From Polyangiaceae bacterium (lineage in GTDB: Bacteria > Myxococcota_A > Polyangia > Polyangiales > Polyangiaceae), in the NCBI GenBank assembly GCA_023150915.1, contig JAKLKA010000028.1:1-63372 (forward strand): a stretch of 63,372 nucleotides of DNA. The letters run 5' to 3'. Below, in pieces: positions 8,381 to 18,401 of the stretch. Every line of letters starts with the position of its first letter. Within the stretch, counting starts at the first letter, position 1. A program made the position numbers and the translations under genes. The notes under the pieces are model-generated. The model saw only the letters and a program-made list of their open reading frames with translations, did no database searches and had not been told where the DNA came from.

Positions 8381-11300
8381 ATGGCGCAGTCGACGATCGT
8401 GGGACAGGACAGCAGCGTGAAGGCCGCCGGCACGGAAGAGCCGAGCAAGAAGAAGGGCGCGTCGCGACGCAAGAAGGGCGTGACAGTCGAGCGCCGCTTC
8501 ACCCAGCCGGGCGAATCCGGCTTCGAGCACACGACCTTCGAGCTGCGCAAGAGCGTGATCACCAACCCCGACGGGTCGGTGGTCTTCAAAATGGACGGGG
8601 CCGAGATCCCCGCGGCGTGGTCCCAGCTCGCGACCGACATCGTCGTCTCCAAGTATTTCCGGAAGGCCGGGCTGCACGGCGACAAGACCCAGGGCGAAAC
8701 CAGCGTGCGCCAGGTGGTGCACCGCCTGGCCCACACCATCCGCAACGCGGGCGAGCACTTCGGCGCCTACTTCGCCAGCAAGAAGGACGCCGACGCCTTC
8801 GAGGCCGAGCTCTCGTTCTTGCTGGTCAACCAGTACGGCGCGTTCAACTCGCCGGTCTGGTTCAACTGCGGGCTCTACCACGAGTACGGCATCGAGGGCT
8901 CGGGCGGCAACTGGGCGTGGAACGAGACCACGGACACCATCGGCGAGACCACCAACGCCTATCAGAAGCCGCAGTGCTCCGCGTGCTTCATCCAGAGCGT
9001 CTCGGACGACCTGATGGCGATCTACGACCTGATGAAGAGCGAGGCGCGCCTCTTCAAGTACGGCTCCGGCACGGGGTCGAACTTCAGCGCGATCCGCGGC
9101 AAGCAAGAGAAGCTCTCGGGGGGCGGCACGTCCAGCGGGCTGATGAGCTTCCTCGAGGTGTTCGACCGCGCGGCGGGCAGCACCAAGAGCGGCGGCACCA
9201 CGCGCCGCGCGGCCAAGATGGTCTGCCTCGACATGGACCACCCGGAAATCGCCGATTTCATCGGCTGGAAGATGCGGGAAGAGAAGAAGGCACAGGCGCT
9301 CATCGCCCAGGGCTTCGAGAGTGACTTCAACGGCGAGGCGTATCGCACCGTCAGCGGTCAGAACAGCAACAACAGCATCCGCATCACCGACGAGTTCGTG
9401 AAGGCGGCGCTGGCGGGTGGCAAGTGGCAGACCATCGCCCGCACCAGCGGCGAGGTGGTCGACACCTACGAGGCGCAAGACCTGTGGAACCTCATCGCCG
9501 AGAGCGCCTGGGGCTGCGCGGATCCCGGCGTGCAGTACGACTCGACCATCAATCGCTGGCACACCTGCCCGAACTCGGGTCGGATCAACGCCTCGAACCC
9601 GTGCTCCGAGTACATGTTCCTCGACGACACGGCCTGCAACCTGGCCTCGCTGAACCTGACCAAGTTCCTGCGCGCCGACGGCGGCTTCGACATCGACGGC
9701 TACCTGCACGCGGTGGACGTGTTCTTCATGGCGCAAGAGATCTTGGTCGATTTCTCGAGCTACCCCACCAAGAACATCGCGCAAAACTCCCACGACTTCC
9801 GCCCGCTGGGGTTGGGGTACGCCAACCTGGGCACGCTGCTCATGCTGCTGGGCGTGCCCTACGACTCCGATCAGGGGCGCTCCATCGCGGCGGCGCTCAC
9901 CTCGATCATGTGCGGTCGCGCCTACGCGCAGAGCGCCAAGATCGCCGGTAGCAAGGGGCCGTTCCCCGGCTTCACCAAGAACCGTGAGCCCATGCTGCGC
10001 GTGATGCGCATGCACCAAGACGCGGCCTATGCCATCAACCGCGACGAGTGCCCGGCCGAGCTCTGGCGCGCCGCGGCCGAGGCGTGGGACGACGCGGTGA
10101 CGCTCGGCGAGCAGCACGGCTATCGCAACGCTCAGGCCACGGTGCTCGCCCCCACCGGCACCATCGGCCTCTTGATGGACTGCGACACCACCGGCGTCGA
10201 ACCCGACTTCGCGCTGGTCAAGTTCAAGAAGCTGGCGGGCGGCGGCTATTTCAAGATCGTGAACCAGTCGGTTCCCGAAGCGCTGCGTCGGCTCGGCTAC
10301 CCCGAGGCGCAGATCCGCGAGATCGTCGCCTATGTTTCGGGCACCAACACGCTGCTCGGCGCGCCGCACATCAGCCGCGCTTCCCTGAAGCAGAAGGGCC
10401 TCTCCGACGAGGACCTGGCCAAGATCGAGGCGACCATCCCCGGCGTGTTCGATCTGCACCTGGCGTTCGCCCCGTGGGTGCTCGGCAAAGAGAGCTACGA
10501 GCGCCTGGGCGTCACCGCCGAGCGCATGAGCGTGCCGGGCTTCAACCTCTTGCGTCACCTCGGCTTCAACGCCACCGAGATCCAAGAGGCAAACGACGTG
10601 ATCATCGGTCGGATGACCATCGAGGGTGCCCCCTATCTGCTGGACGAGCACTATTCGGTGTTCGACTGCGCCAACCGCTGCGGGCGCATCGGCCAGCGCT
10701 ACCTCGCGCCCATGTCGCACGTGCGCATGATGGCGGCGGTGCAGCCCTTCCTCTCGGGTGCCATCAGCAAGACGGTGAACCTGCCGGGCGACGCCACCGT
10801 CGAGGACGTGCAACAGATCTACGAAGAGGGCTGGAAGCTGGGGCTGAAGGCGGTCGCGCTCTACCGCGACGGCTGCAAGGCCAGCCAGCCGCTCTCCACC
10901 TCGAGCAAGGAAGCGAAGAACACCGACGGCCATCCGGCCCCGGCGTCGCACGCCATGACGGTGACGCGCCCCCAGGGCACCCGCGTGCGCCTGCCCAAGA
11001 AGCGCCGCGGCTTCACCCAAGAGGCTGCCGTCGGCGGCCACAAGGTCTTCTTGCGCACCGGCGAGTACGAAGACGGCACGCTGGGTGAGATCTTCATCGA
11101 CATGCACAAAGAGGGCGCCGCGTTCCGCTCGCTGATGAACTGCTTCGCCATGGCGGTGTCCGTCGGCCTGCAGTACGGCGTGCCGCTCGAGACCTACGTC
11201 GAGCAGTTCACCTTCACCCGCTTCGAGCCCCACGGCGTGGTGTCCGGTCACCCGAACATCAAGTTCTCGACCAGCATCGTGGACTACATCTTCCGCGTGC

Positions 11301-11611
11301 TGGGCGTCGAATACCTGCGCCGCTACGACTTCGCGCAGGTCAAACCGACGGAGTCACCGGCCGGCATCGAAGATCCGACCTCACCGCTGGTCGAAGGTCC
11401 GCCCGAGAGCATGCCCCTCAGCCTGCCGCCGCCCGGCCCGGCCAACGAGCCCCAGGTGCTGGTCGGCACCGACGTGCACGGCGCGCTCGACGCCCAGCTG
11501 GAAGAGATGATGGGCGACGCCCCGGTGTGTGACAGCTGCGGTCACATCACGGTCCGCAACGGCGCTTGCTACAAGTGCCTGAACTGCGGAAACTCGATGG
11601 GCTGTTCCTGA
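8381..11611 (+). CDS. nrdJ: Vitamin B12-dependent (class II) ribonucleoside-diphosphate reductase
   Basis: 1076 aa from [14 protein letters not shown] six bases upstream of the ATG at 8381 fixes the start over the 8357 alternative. Class II RNR barrel: [10 protein letters not shown] and [12 protein letters not shown] supply the paired active-site cysteines, [20 protein letters not shown] the radical-site Cys loop, and [20 protein letters not shown] the substrate phosphate site. The C-terminal tail [20 protein letters not shown] is a zinc-ribbon-like, redox-active end typical of long NrdJ. It makes deoxyribonucleotides with adenosylcobalamin, independent of oxygen, which suits a life that meets both oxic and anoxic conditions. 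No NrdR or NrdAB gene nearby. Confidence 0.96.
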   Translation: MAQSTIVGQDSSVKAAGTEEPSKKKGASRRKKGVTVERRFTQPGESGFEHTTFELRKSVITNPDGSVVFKMDGAEIPAAWSQLATDIVVSKYFRKAGLHGDKTQGETSVRQVVHRLAHTIRNAGEHFGAYFASKKDADAFEAELSFLLVNQYGAFNSPVWFNCGLYHEYGIEGSGGNWAWNETTDTIGETTNAYQKPQCSACFIQSVSDDLMAIYDLMKSEARLFKYGSGTGSNFSAIRGKQEKLSGGGTSSGLMSFLEVFDRAAGSTKSGGTTRRAAKMVCLDMDHPEIADFIGWKMREEKKAQALIAQGFESDFNGEAYRTVSGQNSNNSIRITDEFVKAALAGGKWQTIARTSGEVVDTYEAQDLWNLIAESAWGCADPGVQYDSTINRWHTCPNSGRINASNPCSEYMFLDDTACNLASLNLTKFLRADGGFDIDGYLHAVDVFFMAQEILVDFSSYPTKNIAQNSHDFRPLGLGYANLGTLLMLLGVPYDSDQGRSIAAALTSIMCGRAYAQSAKIAGSKGPFPGFTKNREPMLRVMRMHQDAAYAINRDECPAELWRAAAEAWDDAVTLGEQHGYRNAQATVLAPTGTIGLLMDCDTTGVEPDFALVKFKKLAGGGYFKIVNQSVPEALRRLGYPEAQIREIVAYVSGTNTLLGAPHISRASLKQKGLSDEDLAKIEATIPGVFDLHLAFAPWVLGKESYERLGVTAERMSVPGFNLLRHLGFNATEIQEANDVIIGRMTIEGAPYLLDEHYSVFDCANRCGRIGQRYLAPMSHVRMMAAVQPFLSGAISKTVNLPGDATVEDVQQIYEEGWKLGLKAVALYRDGCKASQPLSTSSKEAKNTDGHPAPASHAMTVTRPQGTRVRLPKKRRGFTQEAAVGGHKVFLRTGEYEDGTLGEIFIDMHKEGAAFRSLMNCFAMAVSVGLQYGVPLETYVEQFTFTRFEPHGVVSGHPNIKFSTSIVDYIFRVLGVEYLRRYDFAQVKPTESPAGIEDPTSPLVEGPPESMPLSLPPPGPANEPQVLVGTDVHGALDAQLEEMMGDAPVCDSCGHITVRNGACYKCLNCGNSMGCS

Positions 11612-11632
11612 GGGGGCCGGGGTTCGGCCCGG

Positions 11633-11659
11633 GGGCCCGGGGCTGAAAGCTCCGGGCCC
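11633..11659 (+). terminator. GC-rich hairpin after nrdJ
   Basis: Twelve-base arms (GGGCCCGGGGCT / AGCTCCGGGCCC) pair with a single G-T wobble around a GAA loop, 21 bases after the nrdJ stop. No T-run follows, so termination may be inefficient or need Rho, but the position fits the end of the nrdJ transcript. Confidence 0.5.
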
Positions 11660-11723
11660 GCTGGCGCGTTCTCCCGCGGAGAAGGATCACCCGCCCCGCC
11701 AATTCCTGGTAAAAGGAACACCG

Positions 11724-12272
11724 ATGCTGAAGCTAGGGACGCCCGGCGCTCGGGCCAGCGTGTTCGCAGGGGCGGCGGTCGTGCTCGCGCTCGTCGCCTG
11801 CAAGAAGAGTGGCAGCGATACCGCGAGCACCGCGAGCGCCGTGGCGCCGCCACCGCCGCCGCCCACGGCCGAGCCCGCGGCCACGGCCGAGCCCACGGCC
11901 AGCGCCGAGCCCGAAAAGAAGGACGACACCCCGAAGACGCCGGTGGTGACCACCACCAAGCTCGTCACCGACGGCGGCGTGAAAGCCTCGGATGCCGGCG
12001 CCAAAGACGCCGCCGCGCCCGACGCCGCCGCGCCCGACGCGGGCAAGGCCGCGGGCAACAGCGCGGCCGATGCCAAGGCCATTGCAGCGTGCTGCGCCAG
12101 CCTGACGGCCGAATCGAAGAAGGCCGGGCCGCACGTCAACAAGTACCGCGCCGCCGCGGCTGTCTGCGGCGGTATCGCCGCTCAGGTCAAGAAGGGCACC
12201 GCCGACGCGGCCTCTGCCAAGACCACCATCCGCGCCCAGCTGCAGGGCGTTCCCATCCCCGGCGGCTGCTGA
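11724..12272 (+). CDS. Lipoprotein with C-terminal four-cysteine domain (paralog 1)
   Basis: 182 aa. Signal peptide and lipobox (VVLALVACKKSG, Cys near 28), then about 80 residues of Ala/Pro/Asp-rich linker. The C-terminal domain of about 60 residues begins ACCASL and has the pattern CC...Y-x-AAA-x-C...L-x-G-x-x-x-P-x-x-C. The next gene encodes the same layout, so the two are paralogs. Function unknown; likely outer-membrane anchored and facing the periplasm. Confidence 0.8.
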   Translation: MLKLGTPGARASVFAGAAVVLALVACKKSGSDTASTASAVAPPPPPPTAEPAATAEPTASAEPEKKDDTPKTPVVTTTKLVTDGGVKASDAGAKDAAAPDAAAPDAGKAAGNSAADAKAIAACCASLTAESKKAGPHVNKYRAAAAVCGGIAAQVKKGTADAASAKTTIRAQLQGVPIPGGC

Positions 12273-12340
12273 GCCGGCCCCGTTCCAATGGTTTGCCCCT
12301 GACTCTCGTCTGACTAGGTAGCACCGTCTCGGAGGACCCG

Positions 12341-12778
12341 ATGAAGAAGGCTTCAGAATCCGCTGCACGTACACTCTTCACCCCCGTCATTCTGGGGCTG
12401 ATGGTGCCGGTGAGCTTCGCGCTCTACACCGGGTGCAAGAAGGACGATCCTCCCCCGCCCCTGCCGTCGGCTGCGCCGGCTTCCACGCCCAGCGCGCCGC
12501 TGGTGATCGAGGTCGAAGACGCCGGCGACGACGGCGATGCCGGCGATGCCGACGCGGACGCCAAGGTCGGCAAGGGCGTCCCGACCGCCAGCCTGAAGGC
12601 CTGCTGCGCGGCGCTGGCGCAGAACGCCGCCAGCGCACCGCCGCCCACCAGCCTCTACATGATGCAGGCGGCCGCAGCCTGCAACGCTGCCGTGGCGCAG
12701 GGCAAAGACAAGGCCAGCGTCACCGGCATCGTGTCGGGCGCGCTCAAGGGTGCGGGCATGCCCGCCGCCTGTCGCTGA
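12341..12778 (+). CDS. Lipoprotein with C-terminal four-cysteine domain (paralog 2)
   Basis: 145 aa, starts MKKASESAAR with a GGAGG-like site just upstream. Lipobox region FALYTGCKKDD, then a short Pro-rich and Asp/Ala-rich linker, then ACCAAL ... YMMQAAAACN ... LKGAGMPAAC, the same cysteine framework as the upstream gene but with a shorter linker. Tandem duplication with divergence is the simplest origin. Its stop lies 47 bp from the stop of convergent thiL. Confidence 0.8.
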   Translation: MKKASESAARTLFTPVILGLMVPVSFALYTGCKKDDPPPPLPSAAPASTPSAPLVIEVEDAGDDGDAGDADADAKVGKGVPTASLKACCAALAQNAASAPPPTSLYMMQAAAACNAAVAQGKDKASVTGIVSGALKGAGMPAACR

Positions 12779-12825
12779 GCTGCCTCGGTTCGTCGCGCAT
12801 CGCCTGCCAGGCCCAGCACCGACGG

Positions 12826-13797
12826 TCAGCGCGACCGAAGGTGATCATAGCCGCCGCGTGTGATGCGCGCGCGTGTCCCGTCCGCACGCTCGAGCCACAC
12901 CCCCCGCCCCGGCTCGACGCGCCCGACGCGCGAGAACCCACGCAGAGCCCCAGCGCTCGCCGCGAAGAGCGCGTAGTCCTCGCCACCGAAGAGCATCAGC
13001 TCGAGCGGATCGGACGAGACGCGCCTCGCCGCGAGCGCGAATCCGGCCGGCTCGCGCGCGAGCAGGGCCTGCGCGTCGAGAACGATCTTCACACCACTGG
13101 CGCGCGCCATGTGGGCGGCGTCCCCCGCCAGCCCGTCCGAGACATCGATCGCGGCGTGCGCCCGACGCGCCAGGCCACGGCCGAGCTCGATCCGCGCCAG
13201 CGGGCGGCGCCAGGCCGCGAGCGCGGCGCGCTCGGCCGGTGTCCGCGCGCGCTTGCCGGCCCGCAAGAGCCTCAGCCCCAGTGCGGCACGACCGACGGCG
13301 CCGGCCAGAAATACGCCGTCTCCGGGCCGGGCGCCGCTGCGCACGATCGGTCGCCGGACCCGGCCGAGAACCGTGGTCGCGACGGCCAGCTCGGAGCCTT
13401 GCGACAGGTTCCCGCCGATCACCGGGCAGCCGATGGCCCGGGCCGCCCGCGCCTGCCCCCGAGCCAGCGCCGTCAGCTGCGCGCGCCCCACGGACCGGGG
13501 CAGCGCCAGCTGGGCCAGCGCCCCGATCGGCTCGGCGCCCATCGCGGCCAGATCGCTCGCCGCCGCCATCAGCGACTTCCACCCCAGATCTTCCAGCGAG
13601 AGCCAGCGACGCTCGAAGTGCACTCCCTCGACGCAGGCATCCACCGTCCACACCACCTGCCCGGATCCGATGCGCAGCACCGCGGCGTCGTCTCCGATGC
13701 CGATCACCACGGCCGCTGGCGCAGCACGCGGCGCGAGCACCCGCGCGAGGAGCGCGATTGCCTCGGCCTCGCTCAGGCGATGGTGGTTCGCCGGCAC
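12826..13797 (-). CDS. thiL: Thiamine-monophosphate kinase
   Basis: 323 aa, PurM/AIR-synthase fold. It phosphorylates thiamine monophosphate to thiamine pyrophosphate with ATP. Visible motifs: GIGDDAAVL (N-terminal nucleotide/Mg site), WTVDACVEGVHF, LMAAASDLAAMGAEP (SDLxAMG signature), GGNLSQG, AIDVSDGL and the C-terminal GGEDYAL. All family landmarks are present and the length is normal. The start overlaps the end of the upstream histidine kinase gene by 25 bp, so the two are co-translated. That pairing with a sensor kinase is unusual for thiL. Confidence 0.93.
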   Translation of the reverse strand: MPANHHRLSEAEAIALLARVLAPRAAPAAVVIGIGDDAAVLRIGSGQVVWTVDACVEGVHFERRWLSLEDLGWKSLMAAASDLAAMGAEPIGALAQLALPRSVGRAQLTALARGQARAARAIGCPVIGGNLSQGSELAVATTVLGRVRRPIVRSGARPGDGVFLAGAVGRAALGLRLLRAGKRARTPAERAALAAWRRPLARIELGRGLARRAHAAIDVSDGLAGDAAHMARASGVKIVLDAQALLAREPAGFALAARRVSSDPLELMLFGGEDYALFAASAGALRGFSRVGRVEPGRGVWLERADGTRARITRGGYDHLRSR

Positions 13798-15188
13798 GGA
13801 ATGGTCACCACGAAAACCGCCCCCATGGGCGAGTTGTCCTCGACCCGCACGGTGCCATCGTGCGCCTCGACCAGGCGGCGAACGATCGACAGGCCGAGCC
13901 CGGTTCCCTCGTGCTCGCGGGTGGCGCTGCCGTCGACCTGGTAGAAGGCGTCGAACACCTTCTCTTTCTCGGTGTCGGGTACACCGATGCCGGTGTCGAT
14001 CACGCGGATCTCGACCGCCGGCCGCTTGGTGCTGAAGAGCACCAGCCCGCGGCCCTCGTCGTCGGCGCGCCGCTCGATCATCGACGCGGCGACCGTCAGG
14101 GCCACCCGCCCGCCGGCGGGGGTGAATTTCAGCGCGTTTTCGCTCAAATTCAGGAACACCTGCCGCAGGCGCTCGGCGTCTGCCCAGACCGTGGGCAGGC
14201 CCGGCTCGGACCGGACCGCGATCTCGACCCCCTTCTTGCGGGCGGCCGGCGCCAGCGTCTGGGCAACGTCGGTCACCACGGGCACGACGTCGATCTCGCT
14301 CTTGCGCAGGCTCATGGTGCCGCTCTCGAGCTTCGACAGGTCGAGCAAACCTTTGATCAACTCGAGCAACTGCTCGCCCTTCTCGTGGATGGTCTGGACG
14401 AACTCTTTCTGCTCGGCAGTCAGCTCACCAGCGATGCCCTCACGCAGCATCTCGCTGTAGCCGATGATGCTGGTCAGCGGGGTGCGAAGCTCGTGGGACA
14501 CCGTGCCGAGAAAGTTGCTCTTGAGTCGGTCCAGCTCCTTCAGTCGATCGAAGGCGTGCTGCAGCTTCGCGTTCTTGTCCGCGAGCTCGCGATAGCTTTC
14601 TTGCACGCTGGCCAGGTGCATGTTGCTGGTGAGCAGCGCCTTGTGCCCCGAGAACAGGATCAGATCCAGCGCCCCGCTCAGGTGGCGCACCACGCGATGG
14701 GCCTGCTGATCCGTCAACGCGGGCAGGTCGTCCCAGGCGCCCTGCACCGCTTGGCGGTCGAGCCCCGGGGCCAGCTCTCGAAGCTTCTCGCTGGGCTGGG
14801 TGTCGGGCAGCCGATACGGCCCCAAGATCAGGCGACCGAGGGCGTGCCCGTCGTAGCTGATGGGCGCCACCAGGTAGCGGGCGCCGGTCACGCAGGAGAA
14901 GTCGGCCTGGTGCTCGGGCTCGGGATCCAGGGACTTCACCGCCGAAATCACCGCCACGAGCGCCGCGCGCCCGCTCTCGTGCTGGTCGAGCAGCGCGTAC
15001 AGCGCCGGCCGCGAGCTGGCGTCGGCCAGCAGGTTGCCGGCCTGACTGTAGATGCGGATCGAGGCGCCGAAGAGCTGTCGCGTGCTCTCGGCCATCTCGC
15101 GCAGCGCGCCTCGGTCGACCAGGCTCTCGAGCTCGACGGCGCGACCGAGCGTGAGCTCGTCCAAGAGCGACGCGGGGCTGCCGGCCAT
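13773..15188 (-). CDS. Sensor histidine kinase with PocR-like sensory domain
   Basis: 471 aa, no membrane helix. Residues about 15-190 match the general layout of PocR-type sensory domains (STRQLFGASIRIYSQAGNLL ... CVTGARYLVAPISYDGHALG), which bind small ligands. A short coiled coil follows (QESYRELADKNAKLQHAFDR). HisKA carries the phospho-accepting His in GTVSHELRTPLTS; HATPase has NLSENALKF, DTGIGVPD and GTGLGLSIVRR. No receiver domain, so its partner is elsewhere. The ATG overlaps the stop of the MglA-like GTPase gene by one base (TGATG), and its own end overlaps thiL. The PocR call is from pattern only. Confidence 0.85.
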   Translation of the reverse strand: MAGSPASLLDELTLGRAVELESLVDRGALREMAESTRQLFGASIRIYSQAGNLLADASSRPALYALLDQHESGRAALVAVISAVKSLDPEPEHQADFSCVTGARYLVAPISYDGHALGRLILGPYRLPDTQPSEKLRELAPGLDRQAVQGAWDDLPALTDQQAHRVVRHLSGALDLILFSGHKALLTSNMHLASVQESYRELADKNAKLQHAFDRLKELDRLKSNFLGTVSHELRTPLTSIIGYSEMLREGIAGELTAEQKEFVQTIHEKGEQLLELIKGLLDLSKLESGTMSLRKSEIDVVPVVTDVAQTLAPAARKKGVEIAVRSEPGLPTVWADAERLRQVFLNLSENALKFTPAGGRVALTVAASMIERRADDEGRGLVLFSTKRPAVEIRVIDTGIGVPDTEKEKVFDAFYQVDGSATREHEGTGLGLSIVRRLVEAHDGTVRVEDNSPMGAVFVVTIPCRRTTIA

Positions 15189-15913
15189 CACTCGGCCTCC
15201 GGGCGAAGCACCTCGAGGGCGCCGCCGACGCACGCCGAGAGCACATCGGCCAGGGGGCGTTCGTGCCCCAGCCGCTTCGCGACGCTCTCGAGAAACGCCG
15301 CCTGGTCGAAGCCGAACTTCCGATTCAGGTCGTGCTCGGCGTCCAGCGCGTTCCAGGTGAGGTAGAGCAGCCCGATGAAGCTCTCGACCACGCCCTCGCC
15401 GCGGGTGGCCACCGCCAGGTAAACCGGCTCGCGCCCCTGAGCCGCCAGCGAAGCGATCTCTTCGTCGCTGCGCACGGCCGGCAGGTCGCGTTTGTTGAAC
15501 TGGATGATGAGCGGAATCTGCTTGAGCGTCAGGCCGTAGGTCTTGAGGTTCTCTTTCAGATCCACGAACGCCGTGGCGTTGTTCTCGGTCTCGGCGACCT
15601 GCGAGTCGGCGATGAACGCGATGCCGTCGGCCCCTTGCAGCACCAGCCGGCGGGTCGAGGCGTGGATCACCTGCCCGGGCACGGTGAACACCTTGAGCCG
15701 CACCGACAGCCCCCCTTTGTCTCGGAAGGTGAAGGGCAGAAGGTCGAAAAAGAGCGTGCGGTCGTCGCGCGTCTCCAGCGTCATCAGCCGGCCGACAATG
15801 GCCTGATCTGCCGCCTGATGCAGGGCGTGGAGGTTGGTCGTCTTTCCGCTCAGGGCCGGGCCGTAGTAGACGAGCTTGATCGTGAGCTCTCGAGCGGCGA
15901 AATCAAGCTGCAT
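15188..15913 (-). CDS. MglA-like small Ras-family GTPase
   Basis: 241 aa from MQLDFAARELTIKLVYYGPA, the usual MglA-type opening. G1 P-loop is GPALSGKTTN, G3 region is FTVPGQ (in place of DTAGQ, as in MglA), and G4 is NKRD. MglA proteins are cytoplasmic polarity switches controlling gliding and type IV pilus reversal in myxobacteria. This copy has a C-terminal extension of about 45 residues compared with MglA of about 195 aa. No MglB (roadblock) partner is adjacent; instead it is coupled by TGATG to a cytosolic histidine kinase, suggesting a different signalling role. Confidence 0.9.
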   Translation of the reverse strand: MQLDFAARELTIKLVYYGPALSGKTTNLHALHQAADQAIVGRLMTLETRDDRTLFFDLLPFTFRDKGGLSVRLKVFTVPGQVIHASTRRLVLQGADGIAFIADSQVAETENNATAFVDLKENLKTYGLTLKQIPLIIQFNKRDLPAVRSDEEIASLAAQGREPVYLAVATRGEGVVESFIGLLYLTWNALDAEHDLNRKFGFDQAAFLESVAKRLGHERPLADVLSACVGGALEVLRPEAE

Positions 15914-16015
15914 GGTGCGGAGGAAGAACTCTACATCAGCCTCCCGCGAGCTGCGACAGCCAGACGTGATCGTGAAGCGCGCGCACAAAAACCCCTCGAA
16001 AGCCCGGAGCGGGCC

Positions 16016-17053
16016 GTGAGCAAGACCTTGGTGCTGCTGTGGCTCGGCACGTCGGCCGCGCAGGTCAGCCACGAGCCCGAGCTCGAGTCGTGGTCGCGGG
16101 CGCGATGGGTCGAGCTGGCGCCGCCCGCCCCGGACTCGCCGGCCGGGCTGCGGCACGACGATCAGTGGGTCGCGAAGATCGAAGAGTGGCTCGACCAGGC
16201 CCGGGTCGCCGCGAGCTCGCTCGACGACGCCACGGCCCACGAGCGCCTGGCAGACGTGGAGCGGACGCTGCGCCGGCACCCCGCGCTGCCCCAAGCCGCT
16301 TGGCTTCTGGCCGAGGCGCTCCACGTCCAGGCCGCGCTGGCGGCACGCACCGCGCCGGCCGATCGCGCCCAGCTGGTGGCGCGCGCGGTGGCCCTCGAGG
16401 GTCGGCGGGCACCCGCCTTCGGCGAGGCCGAGGGCCCGCCCGGCGGCGCGCCACCGGTGCTCCAGGTCACGCTCGCCAACGCGCGGGGCTCCGACCAGAT
16501 CTACTTCGACGGCGCCCGCGTCGGGCGGCGCCTCGATCTGGTCGCCGGCGAGCATCACGTGCGAGTGCTCCGGCGCGAGCGCGTGGTGTGGGCCGGGTGG
16601 GTCTCCGTCGAGCGCTCCGGAGGCGTCTCGCTTCCAGTCCAGGCGCCGGTGCCCTGTAGCCTGGACGACGTGGACGGCGTGCGGCTCGACCGAGGCCGGG
16701 TGGTGGTGCCGGCGGGGGTGCTGTGCTCGGGCTGGGCAGTGGCTCGCCCCCGGGCAAAGGGCGGGATCGAGATCGCCTCGTGCCGCGGCTCGAGCTGCGG
16801 CCCGCTGATCCCCTGGAAGCGGCACGACGGCGCGATTTATTCGGGCCCGCCCCAGCCTCCGCCGGAGCCCGGCTTCCCCGCGTGGGCCACCTGGGCGCTG
16901 GTGGGCGCTGGGGCCGCGGTGCTCGGCGTCGGCGTGGCGTGGCAAGCCGGCGCGTTCGACGATCCCAAGCCGGGCGCCACCCGCTTCGAGTTCTACGGGC
17001 CCGGCCAGGAGCAGAAGCTGGGGCTCAGCCCCAGCGTGCGCGCGCGTCGCTGA
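16016..17053 (+). CDS. Exported PEGA-like protein with C-terminal membrane helix
   Basis: 345 aa. GTG start at 16016 with GGAG six bases upstream; the long frame further upstream is antisense to the GTPase gene. The N-terminus (KTLVLLWLGTSAAQ) is a short signal. Residues about 45-145 are helical, TPR-like. About 150-205 is a PEGA-like repeat (QIYFDGARVGRRLDLVAGEH). One transmembrane helix lies near the C-terminus (ATWALVGAGAAVLGVGVAW). Divergent from the MglA-like operon. Its 3' end overlaps convergent argH by 29 bp. Similar in plan to the gene at 198-1220. Confidence 0.75.
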   Translation: MSKTLVLLWLGTSAAQVSHEPELESWSRARWVELAPPAPDSPAGLRHDDQWVAKIEEWLDQARVAASSLDDATAHERLADVERTLRRHPALPQAAWLLAEALHVQAALAARTAPADRAQLVARAVALEGRRAPAFGEAEGPPGGAPPVLQVTLANARGSDQIYFDGARVGRRLDLVAGEHHVRVLRRERVVWAGWVSVERSGGVSLPVQAPVPCSLDDVDGVRLDRGRVVVPAGVLCSGWAVARPRAKGGIEIASCRGSSCGPLIPWKRHDGAIYSGPPQPPPEPGFPAWATWALVGAGAAVLGVGVAWQAGAFDDPKPGATRFEFYGPGQEQKLGLSPSVRARR

Positions 17054-18401
17054 TCGCCTCGAGCACCCGCGCCTTGGCCGGACCGCCGAGCACGTTGCGG
17101 CGCTCCACGGCCTGCGCGGGATCGAGCGCCGAGCGCACGCCGTCGCCACCCAACGCGGGGTGAGCCTTCACCAGCTCGTCGTGACCCAGCTCTCCGATCT
17201 GGACCCCGCGCTCTTCGGCCGCCCGCACCACCGCGCCCACGATGTGGTGCGCCTCGCGGAACGGCACGCCCTGGTTCACCAGATGGTCGGCAAGGTCGGT
17301 GGCGCACACGTGGCCCCCGCCCAGGGCCGCGCGCAGGCGATCGCGCCGGAAGGTGGCGGTGGCAATCGCGCCGGTCAGGGCTCGTACCGCGACCAGGGCG
17401 TTGTCGAAGGCATCGAAGATCGGGCGCTTGTCTTCTTGCAGGTCACGGCCGTAGCCGAAGAACAGGCTCTTCTCGAGCACCAAGAGGGCGGTGGCGCTGC
17501 CGATCAAGAGCGCCGCCTTGCCGCGCACCAGCTCGGCCACGTCGGGGTTCTTCTTCTGCGGCATCATGCTCGAGCTGGTCGAGAACTGATCGCTCAGGCT
17601 GATGAAGCCGAACTCCAGGCTCGACCAGAGCACGATCTCTTCGCCGATCCGCGACAGATGCACGCCCAAGATGGCCAGGGCGCCCGACAGCTCCATCAAG
17701 AAGTCCCGGCTGCTGGTGGCGTCGATGCTGTTGCGTGTGGCCCGAGAGAACCCCAGCTCTTTGGCGGTGGCATCCCGGTCGAGCGCGAAGCCCGTGCCCG
17801 CCACGGCCCCGGCCCCGAGCGGGCACTCGTCCAGTCGGGCCAGGGCGTCGTCGATGCGCCCGCGATCCCGCCACAGCATCTCTTGCCACGCCAGCAGGTG
17901 ATGCGAGAGCCGACTGGGCTGCGCGCGCTGCAGGTGGGTGTAGGTCGGCATCAAGGTGTCGATCTCGTGCTCGGCCTGGGCCACGATGGCCCGCCCGAGG
18001 TCGTCCAGGGCCAGCAGCGCTTCCTTCGCGCGGCGCCGGGCGAACAGCCGAAGGTCGGTGGCGACCTGATCGTTGCGCGAGCGGGCGGTGTGCAGCTTGC
18101 CGCCCACCGGCCCCACGATCGCCGTCAGACGCGCCTCGATGTTCATGTGAACGTCTTCTTTGGCGCGGTCCCAGACCAGCTCGCCCCGCTCGATCTCGCC
18201 CGCCACTTGCCGCAGCCCAGCGACCAAGCTGTCGGCCTCGGGCGCGCTGATCACCCCTGCGCGCGCCAACCCCCGCGCGTGGGCGATGGACCCTTCGATG
18301 TCGTCCCGCCACAGGGCCGAGTCGACGTCCACGCTGGTGTTCAGCGCCTCCATCGCGGCGTCGATGGACGCCGCCAGCCTGCCTCCGCGTGCCACGCTCA
18401 T
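17025..18401 (-). CDS. argH: Argininosuccinate lyase
   Basis: 458 aa, fumarase/aspartase superfamily, last step of arginine synthesis: argininosuccinate to arginine and fumarate. Signature SSSMMPQKKNPD (GSSxMPxKxNP-type loop with the catalytic Ser) near residue 275; also HTARSRNDQVATD and YTHLQRAQPSRLSHHLLA, both substrate-binding conserved blocks. Start ATG at 18401 overlaps the stop of the dynamin-like gene (ATGA), so translation is coupled. No other arg genes are in the window. Confidence 0.96.
   Translation of the reverse strand: MSVARGGRLAASIDAAMEALNTSVDVDSALWRDDIEGSIAHARGLARAGVISAPEADSLVAGLRQVAGEIERGELVWDRAKEDVHMNIEARLTAIVGPVGGKLHTARSRNDQVATDLRLFARRRAKEALLALDDLGRAIVAQAEHEIDTLMPTYTHLQRAQPSRLSHHLLAWQEMLWRDRGRIDDALARLDECPLGAGAVAGTGFALDRDATAKELGFSRATRNSIDATSSRDFLMELSGALAILGVHLSRIGEEIVLWSSLEFGFISLSDQFSTSSSMMPQKKNPDVAELVRGKAALLIGSATALLVLEKSLFFGYGRDLQEDKRPIFDAFDNALVAVRALTGAIATATFRRDRLRAALGGGHVCATDLADHLVNQGVPFREAHHIVGAVVRAAEERGVQIGELGHDELVKAHPALGGDGVRSALDPAQAVERRNVLGGPAKARVLEAISDARARWG

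Noticed and set aside
8009-11251. Very long open frame on the minus strand (1080 codons) opposite nrdJ
   Set aside because: It is antisense to a clear ribonucleotide reductase; its translation is His/Ala/Arg/Gln low-complexity typical of GC-rich shadow frames.
15263-16015. N-terminal extension of the 16016-17053 gene
   Set aside because: The upstream part of that open frame is antisense to the MglA-like GTPase; the GTG at 16016 has a good ribosome site and a signal peptide.
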